Assembly: GCA_028292065.1 (NCBI GenBank) | Contig: JAQGNC010000172.1 | Span: forward strand, 1-12,800 | Reading direction: 5' to 3' | Origin: Betaproteobacteria bacterium | GTDB lineage: Bacteria > Pseudomonadota > Gammaproteobacteria > Burkholderiales > SG8-41 | Length of the DNA: 12,800 bases | Part shown: piece by piece, positions 7,755 to 12,800 of the stretch | Numbering within the stretch: the first letter of the stretch is position 1 | Layout of the letters: the number at the start of each line of letters is the position of its first letter | Notes under the pieces: model-generated | Databases searched by the model: none | Told to the model about the DNA's origin: nothing | What the model saw: the letters and a program-made list of their open reading frames with translations, nothing else | Made by a program: the position numbers and the translations under genes

Positions 7755-8782
7755 CGGCCAGTCTCCCGCGGCTGGGCGGTGAGCGTGCCGAGAAACTCGA
7801 CGATCTGGGCGACGTCGCTCGGCGGGAGGTCCAGACCGAGCTGGTATTTGCCCATCAAGGCCACGGCGTGCTCGAGCGTGGCCGCCGAGCCGTCGTGAAA
7901 ATACGGCGCAGTGAGCGCGATGTTGCGCAGGCTCGGGACCTTGAAAACGTGCCGGTCCTCGTCCTTCCCGCTGACGTTGTAGCGGCCAAGGTCCGCCCGC
8001 GTCACGTGTCCCCGATCCTTGAAGTAATCGCCCATGATTCCGAACTTCTGGAACATGTTTCCGCCGACGTTCACGCCCTGGTGGCAGGCGACGCAGCCGT
8101 AGCTCTTGAACAGGCGGTATCCCTGCAGCTCAGCGGGAGTCAGCGCGTCGCGATTTCCCGCCAGGTACCTGTCGAAGCGCGACCCGGAGGTCATCAGCGA
8201 TCGCTCGAAAGTCGCGATTGCGTTCTTGACCGTGTCGACCTGCACGCCATCGCTGTAGAGCTCCGCGAACGCGCTGCTGTAGTCCCTGTCGTTCCTGAGC
8301 TTGTCGAGGACGTCCGCCCACGTCGAGCCCATTTCCTGCGGATTGAGCAGCGGCCCGTCGATCTGGTCTTCGAGGGCGGCGGCGCGGCCATCCCAGAACT
8401 GCCTGAAATTGAGCCCCGCGTTGAAAACGGTCGGTGTATTGACCGCCAGCTCGTTGCCGGCGACACCGACAGAGCGGCGCAGGCCGTCCGCTCCGCCTTT
8501 GTTCAAATCGTGACAGGTTGAGCACGCTACGCGCTCATCGCGCGACAGCCTCGGGTCGTGGAAGAGTCGGTTTCCCAGCTTTGCCTTGCGCGCGTCCGCG
8601 CCGGAGGCCTCAGGCAGCGCGGTGAGGGGTTCCGTGCTCGCGCGCTCGCTGTGCGCGCTCTGTCGGTTGTCGAGGTCCAGCGGGTCAGGCGTATGACCGG
8701 CGTAGATGAGCGAGTACGACACAAAGCCTGCGGCTGCGCATACCGCGACGATTCCCGTTATCACCCACGCCGGCTTGAACAT
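7751..8782 (-). CDS. Di-heme cytochrome c peroxidase (CcpA/MauG family), membrane-anchored
   Basis: A periplasmic enzyme that reduces hydrogen peroxide to water with electrons from small cytochromes or the quinol chain. The 343-residue protein has two CXXCH heme sites, CSTCH (87-91) and CVACH (230-234), as expected for a di-heme peroxidase. Other family hallmarks are FWDGRAAALEDQ (129-140) with W130 and E138, NPQEMG (147-152), KVPSLRNIALTAPYFHDGS (281-299) and VALMGKYQLG (307-316), whose M310 is a candidate Met ligand of the high-potential heme; I see no sign of the Tyr substitution of true MauG. The N-terminus has one hydrophobic helix (about 6-27) without a clear cleavage site, suggesting it stays anchored in the inner membrane facing the periplasm. 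AGGA lies 8 nt before the ATG. The stop overlaps the start of the c-di-GMP sensor, so the two are likely co-expressed. Confidence 0.93.
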   Translation of the reverse strand: MFKPAWVITGIVAVCAAAGFVSYSLIYAGHTPDPLDLDNRQSAHSERASTEPLTALPEASGADARKAKLGNRLFHDPRLSRDERVACSTCHDLNKGGADGLRRSVGVAGNELAVNTPTVFNAGLNFRQFWDGRAAALEDQIDGPLLNPQEMGSTWADVLDKLRNDRDYSSAFAELYSDGVQVDTVKNAIATFERSLMTSGSRFDRYLAGNRDALTPAELQGYRLFKSYGCVACHQGVNVGGNMFQKFGIMGDYFKDRGHVTRADLGRYNVSGKDEDRHVFKVPSLRNIALTAPYFHDGSAATLEHAVALMGKYQLGLDLPPSDVAQIVEFLGTLTAQPRETGR

Positions 8783-8790
8783 CCTGCAGG

Positions 8791-8794
8791 TCCT
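8791..8794 (-). promoter_or_regulatory. Ribosome binding site of the cytochrome c peroxidase gene
   Basis: AGGA on the minus strand, 8 nt upstream of the ATG at 8782, within CAGGACC. The intervening bases form the palindrome CCTGCAGG (8783-8790). It supports the chosen start, which also gives the expected N-terminal hydrophobic anchor. Confidence 0.5.
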
Positions 8795-8923
8795 GTGACC
8801 TTTCAGCTCTCCCGGCGATGAGTATCCGAGTGGATGTTCATAACGGCCATTCGCGGAAGATCTTCAGTCCTGCCGCACAGCTGTCCAAACCACGCACAAA
8901 GGGCCTTGGTGTGCTGCGTTTTG

Positions 8924-8939
8924 GCGGCTTTGCGGCTTT
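8924..8939. repeat. Perfect tandem 8-bp repeat in the ccp-leuC divergent spacer
   Basis: GCGGCTTT occurs twice in direct succession. It lies about 18 bp upstream of the putative leuC extended -10 box, over the expected -35 position, inside the 210-bp spacer (8783-8992) shared by the peroxidase and leuC genes. It may be a regulator site or chance; only two copies are present. Confidence 0.4.
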
Positions 8940-8956
8940 CCGACAGGCGGTGGCTG

Positions 8957-8965
8957 TGCGATAAT
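8957..8965 (+). promoter_or_regulatory. Putative extended -10 promoter for leuC
   Basis: TG-C-GATAAT is a full extended -10 element (TGn plus 5 of 6 matches to TATAAT). The upstream TTTCCG at 8937-8942 has the right 17-bp spacing but is a poor -35. The predicted start point near 8972 would give a leader of about 20 nt to the leuC ATG at 8993, too short for a leucine attenuator. This is the best promoter candidate in the window. Confidence 0.5.
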
Positions 8966-8981
8966 CTCTGGTTTACCAGAG
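8966..8981. promoter_or_regulatory. Palindrome at the predicted leuC transcription start
   Basis: CTCTGG, TTTA, CCAGAG: a perfect 6-bp inverted repeat with a 4-bp centre, directly after the -10 box and covering the expected start point. It could be an operator for a dimeric regulator. The right arm also supplies the GAGG (8979-8982) 10 nt before the leuC ATG, so in a longer transcript a hairpin would mask the ribosome binding site. Function is inferred from position only. Confidence 0.4.
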
Positions 8982-8992
8982 GCTTACGCGGC

Positions 8993-10399
8993 ATGCCCAA
9001 GACTCTCTACGACAAATTGTGGGACAGCCACGTCGTGCGCGAAGAGCAGGACGGCACGGCTCTGCTCTATATCGACCGCCATCTGGTGCACGAAGTCACC
9101 AGCCCGCAGGCGTACGAGGGGCTGGCGATCGCGGGCCGGAAAGTGTGGCGCGTCGATTCGGTCGTCGCCACTGCCGACCACAACACGCCCACCAAAGACT
9201 GGGACAAAGGCATCCGCGACCCGGTGTCGCGCCTGCAGGTCGAGACGCTCGACGACAACATGAAGAAGTACGGGGCGAAGGTCTACTTCCCGTTCCTCGA
9301 CAAGCGCCAGGGCATCGTCCACGTGATCGGGCCGGAGCAGGGCGCGACCCTGCCCGGCATGACGGTCGTCTGCGGCGACTCGCACACCAGCACCCACGGC
9401 GCATTCGGCGCGCTCGCGTTCGGCATCGGCACGAGCGAAGTCGAGCACGTGCTCGCGACCCAGTGCATGGTGATGCAGAAATCCAAGACGATGCACGTCG
9501 TCGTCGAAGGCAAACTGGGCGCAGGCGTGACGGCCAAGGACATCACCCTCGCGGTGATCGGCAGGATCGGCAGCGGCGGCGGCACCGGTTACGCGATCGA
9601 ATACGCCGGCCAGGCGATTCGCGACCTGTCGGTCGAAGGCCGCATGACCCTGTGCAATATGGCGATCGAAGCGGGCGCACGCACCGGCCTGGTCGCGGTC
9701 GACGAGAAGACGATCGCGTATGTCGAAGGCCGCACCTTTGCCCCGAAAGGCGAGCAGTGGGACCAAGCGGTCGCCTACTGGCGCACCCTCACGAGCGACG
9801 AAGGCGCGGCGTTCGACAAGGTCGTGACACTCCAGGCCAGCGAGATCAAGCCGCAGGTGACGTGGGGAACGAACCCGCAGATGGTCGTGGCGGTCGACGG
9901 GAAGGTCCCCGATCCGGCGCAGGAAAAAGATCCCGTGCAGCGCGAATGGGCCGAGCGTGCGCTCAAGTACATGGCGCTCGAGCCGAACACCCCGATCACC
10001 GAGATCAAGCTCGACAAGGTCTTCATCGGCTCGTGCACCAATTCGCGTATCGAGGACCTGCGCGCGGCCGCTGCGGTGGTCAAAGGCAGGCATGTCGCGC
10101 CGAACATCAAGCTCGCGCTCGTGGTTCCCGGCTCGGGGCTGGTGAAGACGCAGGCCGAAAGCGAAGGCCTCGACAAAGTGTTCACCGAAGCCGGTTTCGA
10201 CTGGCGCCAGCCCGGCTGCTCGATGTGCCTGGGCATGAACGACGACCAGCTCCTGGCGGGCGAGCGCTGCGCGTCGACGTCGAACCGCAACTTCGAAGGG
10301 CGGCAGGGTCCCGGCGGCAGGACGCACCTCGTCAGCCCGGCGATGGCGGCGGCCGCGGCGATCGCCGGACATTTCGTCGATGTGCGCAGCTTCGATTAA
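8993..10399 (+). CDS. leuC: 3-isopropylmalate dehydratase large subunit
   Basis: Large subunit of isopropylmalate isomerase, an aconitase-family [4Fe-4S] enzyme that with LeuD interconverts 2- and 3-isopropylmalate in leucine synthesis; cytoplasmic. The 468-residue product has the family start MPKTLYDKLWDSHVV, the segment VCGDSHTSTHGAFGALAFGIGTSEVEHVLATQ (126-157), and the three cluster cysteines C348 (IGSCTNSR), C409 and C412 (PGCSMCLGMN). The frame is open back to 8834, but the ATG at 8993 matches the family N-terminus and length (E. coli LeuC has 466 residues) and follows the putative promoter; the extra upstream residues would be unrelated to the family. The entericidin-like gene starts 3 nt after the stop, so leuC, the small gene and leuD are one transcript. 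Confidence 0.97.
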   Translation: MPKTLYDKLWDSHVVREEQDGTALLYIDRHLVHEVTSPQAYEGLAIAGRKVWRVDSVVATADHNTPTKDWDKGIRDPVSRLQVETLDDNMKKYGAKVYFPFLDKRQGIVHVIGPEQGATLPGMTVVCGDSHTSTHGAFGALAFGIGTSEVEHVLATQCMVMQKSKTMHVVVEGKLGAGVTAKDITLAVIGRIGSGGGTGYAIEYAGQAIRDLSVEGRMTLCNMAIEAGARTGLVAVDEKTIAYVEGRTFAPKGEQWDQAVAYWRTLTSDEGAAFDKVVTLQASEIKPQVTWGTNPQMVVAVDGKVPDPAQEKDPVQREWAERALKYMALEPNTPITEIKLDKVFIGSCTNSRIEDLRAAAAVVKGRHVAPNIKLALVVPGSGLVKTQAESEGLDKVFTEAGFDWRQPGCSMCLGMNDDQLLAGERCASTSNRNFEGRQGPGGRTHLVSPAMAAAAAIAGHFVDVRSFD

Positions 10400-10402
10400 G
10401 CG

Positions 10403-10528
10403 ATGCGCAAAAGTCTTTTGCTCCTCGTGACGCTGTCGATCCTGTTGAGCGCCTGCAACACCATCAGCGGATTCGGCAGGGACGTGGAGACCGTGGGCGA
10501 AGCGATACAGAGAAAGAGCTCGAGATAA
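10403..10528 (+). CDS. Entericidin A/B-family small lipoprotein
   Basis: A 41-residue ORF between leuC and leuD. It begins MRKSLLLLVTLSILLSAC, a lipoprotein signal peptide with lipobox LSAC; Cys18 would be the lipidated first residue of a mature peptide of 24 residues. The mature part CNTISGFGRDVETVGEAI has the pattern of entericidins (CNT-x-x-G-x-G-x-D-V-x-x-x-G-x-A-I). In E. coli, EcnA and EcnB are an antidote/toxin pair of envelope lipoproteins tied to stationary-phase lysis; single homologues are widespread and their role is unclear. It is 3 nt from the leuC stop and 2 nt from the leuD start, so it is co-translated with the isomerase subunits. Its last codons provide the GAGA that serves as the likely leuD ribosome binding site. 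There is no second entericidin here, so toxin or antidote cannot be assigned. Confidence 0.88.
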   Translation: MRKSLLLLVTLSILLSACNTISGFGRDVETVGEAIQRKSSR

Positions 10529-10530
10529 TC

Positions 10531-11169
10531 ATGGAAAAATTCGTACGCGAAGAAGGACTGGTGGTGCCGCTCGACCGCGCCAACATCGACACCGACGCGA
10601 TCATCCCGAAGCAGTTCCTGAAGTCGATCAAGCGCACCGGCTTCGGTCCGAACCTCTTCGACGAATGGCGCTATCTCGATCGCGGCGAGCCGGACACCGA
10701 TTCGAGCAAGCGTCCGCTCAATCCGGATTTCATACTGAACCAGCCGCGCTATCGCGGCGCGACCGTTCTGGTCGCGCGTGAGAACTTCGGCTGCGGCTCG
10801 TCGCGCGAGCACGCGCCGTGGGCGCTGCTCCAGTACGGTTTCCAGGCGGTCATCGCGCCGAGCTTCGCCGACATCTTCTACAACAACAGCCTGAAGAACG
10901 GCTTGTTGCTGATCAAGTTCGACGCGAAGATCGTCGACCAGCTCATCCGCGATGCGCAGGGCAAGGAAGGCTATCGCCTCGCCGTCGACCTCGAAGACCA
11001 GTCGGTGACCACCCCGACCGGTGAGACTTTCAAGTTCGAGATCGACCCCTTCCGCAAGCAGTGCATCCTGAACGGCACCGACGACATCGGGCTCACGCTG
11101 ACGCACGCGGAAGAGATCAGGGCGTTCGAACAGAGGCACAAACAGTCGCAGCCGTGGTTGTTTTCCTGA
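10531..11169 (+). CDS. leuD: 3-isopropylmalate dehydratase small subunit
   Basis: Small (swivelling-domain) subunit of isopropylmalate isomerase, partner of LeuC. The 212-residue protein, slightly longer than the 201-residue E. coli one, has the N-terminal VVPLDRANIDTDAIIPKQFL (11-30), the substrate-loop motif NFGCGSSREHAPWAL (85-99), and SFADIFYNNSLKNGLL (111-126), all diagnostic of bacterial LeuD. The ATG at 10531 is 2 nt after the entericidin-like stop; the frame is open upstream through leuC, but that part is only a shadow of leuC. GAGA at 10522-10525 is the probable ribosome binding site and lies inside the upstream gene, suggesting translational coupling. After the stop comes a 162-bp spacer with a large palindromic element before leuB. 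Confidence 0.97.
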   Translation: MEKFVREEGLVVPLDRANIDTDAIIPKQFLKSIKRTGFGPNLFDEWRYLDRGEPDTDSSKRPLNPDFILNQPRYRGATVLVARENFGCGSSREHAPWALLQYGFQAVIAPSFADIFYNNSLKNGLLLIKFDAKIVDQLIRDAQGKEGYRLAVDLEDQSVTTPTGETFKFEIDPFRKQCILNGTDDIGLTLTHAEEIRAFEQRHKQSQPWLFS

Positions 11170-11193
11170 GCGGCCGGTAGAGCCTAAAGCACA

Positions 11194-11303
11194 AACCCAC
11201 CCCCACCCTAACCCTCCCCCTGAAGGGGAGGGGACTACAGGCGCGACGCGCCTGCCAAAACTCTCCTTCCCCCTCAGGGGGAAGGTTGGGATGGGGGTGG
11301 GTT
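11194..11303. repeat. 110-bp nested palindromic element between leuD and leuB
   Basis: The outer arms 11194-11232 and 11265-11303 are inverted copies matching at 34 of 39 positions, starting AACCCACCCCCA and ending TGGGGGTGGGTT. Each arm is itself a hairpin: CCCTCCCC / GGGGAGGG around CTGAA on the left (11212-11232), and CCTTCCCCC / GGGGGAAGG around TCA on the right (11265-11285). The centre holds a third perfect palindrome, CAGGCGCG-A-CGCGCCTG (11238-11254). It can fold either as one long stem or as three hairpins. It has no coding potential and resembles REP/MITE-like dispersed intergenic repeats. It could act as an intra-operon terminator or mRNA-stability element, or simply be an inserted repeat; no U-tract follows, so a classical terminator is unlikely. 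Confidence 0.85.
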
Positions 11304-11331
11304 CACACAGTCAGCGGTAGCACCCAACAAC

Positions 11332-12396
<1,065 letters not shown>

Positions 12397-12405
12397 TTGA
12401 TGAAT

Positions 12406-12479
12406 GCGTGAGGCGTTAGGGGTGAGGCGCGAGGAGAGGTAAGCGGCGGGTTCGGCGCCTCACGCCTCACTCCTCACGC
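12406..12479. repeat. Inverted array of 7-bp GTGAGG-type repeats between leuB and asd
   Basis: The left side reads GCGTGAGG, CGTTAGG, GGTGAGG, CGCGAGG, AGAGG: four units with a strict 7-bp period (12407-12434) plus a partial one. The right side has three units of the same repeat on the other strand, CGCCTCA, CGCCTCA, CTCCTCA, then CGC (12456-12479). The 24-base arms 12406-12429 and 12456-12479 pair at 21 positions, leaving a 26-base middle. It has no coding potential. In RNA it would form a strong hairpin that could end or slow transcription from leuB, although no U-tract follows. Similar G/C-rich heptad arrays occur in betaproteobacterial spacers, to my recollection. Confidence 0.8.
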
Positions 12480-12508
12480 TTAACTGATTCGCACTGACTG
12501 GAACGACG

Positions 12509-12800
12509 ATGATGATGAAAACAGGTTTGATCGGCTGGCGCGGTATGGTGGGCTCGGTGCTGATGCAGCGCATGCAGGCCGAGGGGGATTTCGACCTCAT
12601 CGATCCCGTTTTCTTCTCCACTTCGCAAGCCGGGGGCAAAGGCCCCGCGATCGGCGGCAAACAGCAGCCGGTGCAAGACGCGAAAAGCGTCGACGAGCTT
12701 GCGCGCATGGACATCCTGATCTCGTGCCAGGGCGGGGATTACACCAACGAAATCTACCCCAAGCTTCGGGCCGCGGGCTGGAACGGTTACTGGATCGACG
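12509..12800 (+). CDS. asd: Aspartate-semialdehyde dehydrogenase, N-terminal part (3' partial)
   Basis: Reduces aspartyl-4-phosphate to aspartate semialdehyde with NADPH, the branch point to lysine, diaminopimelate, threonine and methionine; cytoplasmic. Only the first 97 codons lie in the window, and the catalytic Cys (about residue 135 in the family) is beyond the edge. The N-terminal dinucleotide-binding stretch LIGWRGMVGSVLMQRM, then FFSTSQAGG and DILISCQGGDYTNEIYPKLR, match the Gram-negative Asd type closely. Three ATG codons in succession (12509, 12512, 12515) make the exact start ambiguous; GGAA at 12500-12503 is 5, 8 or 11 nt from them, so the second is the best spaced. It follows leuB after 112 bp containing the heptad repeat element. 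Confidence 0.95.
   Translation, partial: MMMKTGLIGWRGMVGSVLMQRMQAEGDFDLIDPVFFSTSQAGGKGPAIGGKQQPVQDAKSVDELARMDILISCQGGDYTNEIYPKLRAAGWNGYWID

Noticed and set aside
8834..8992. N-terminal extension of LeuC (53 residues) or a leucine leader peptide
   Set aside because: The extension does not match LeuC proteins and would read through the putative promoter. It has no Leu-codon run followed by alternative hairpins, so no attenuator was called.
8984..10372. 462-codon minus-strand open frame opposite leuC
   Set aside because: leuC is unambiguous with all cluster cysteines. The antisense product is rich in Arg, Ala, Asp and His without any motif, as GC-rich shadows are.
9019..10530. Upstream extension of the leuD frame through leuC
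   Set aside because: The frame is open, but the sequence is an Arg-rich shadow of leuC. The LeuD family N-terminus begins exactly at the ATG at 10531.
11194..11303. The leuD-leuB palindrome as a rho-independent terminator or small CRISPR-like array
   Set aside because: No U-tract follows either orientation of the stem within a few bases, and there are no regularly spaced direct repeats with unique spacers. A dispersed palindromic element fits better.

Overview
The window is GC-rich, gene-dense DNA from a proteobacterium, most likely a betaproteobacterium. This rests on protein resemblance and on the gene order leuC, entericidin-like lipoprotein gene, leuD, leuB, asd, which I recognise from that class; I could not run a search. 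Nearly everything is housekeeping or signalling. There is no tRNA, rRNA, CRISPR array, prophage or intact transposon, and no gene-free stretch exceeds about 210 bases.

Layout. (1) 3-380: the 3' end of a DUF2339-type multi-pass membrane protein, converging on (2) a minus-strand alkaline-phosphatase-superfamily (type I phosphodiesterase-like) protein at 400-1851 whose usual metal ligands look substituted. (3) A divergent 144-bp spacer leads into aroC (chorismate synthase, 1996-3159), followed 13 bp later by an MFS transporter of the HcaT-like type (3173-4315). (4) On the minus strand, a di-heme cytochrome c peroxidase (7751-8782) overlaps by 4 bp (ATGA) the start of a 1151-residue sensor (4299-7754) with periplasmic helical, PAS, GAF, PAS, GGDEF and EAL regions. 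The two are almost certainly one transcription unit. Its 3' end overlaps the MFS gene tail to tail by 17 bp. (5) A 210-bp divergent spacer precedes the leucine cluster: leuC (8993-10399), a 41-codon entericidin-like lipoprotein gene (10403-10528), leuD (10531-11169), leuB (11332-12396) and the 5' end of asd (12509 to the window edge).

How the genes relate. LeuC and LeuD form isopropylmalate isomerase and LeuB is the next enzyme of leucine synthesis. Asd makes aspartate semialdehyde for lysine, threonine, methionine and diaminopimelate. AroC closes the common aromatic pathway. The peroxidase/c-di-GMP pair looks like a separate envelope-stress or redox signalling unit.

The most unusual non-coding structures are two spacers in the leu-asd cluster. 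A 110-bp nested palindrome lies between leuD and leuB, and a 74-bp inverted array of 7-bp G-rich/C-rich repeats lies between leuB and asd. Both look like dispersed intergenic repeat elements. I found no clear evidence of an entirely new system; the best leads are the peroxidase/c-di-GMP coupling, the two repeat elements and the unusual phosphodiesterase-like protein.
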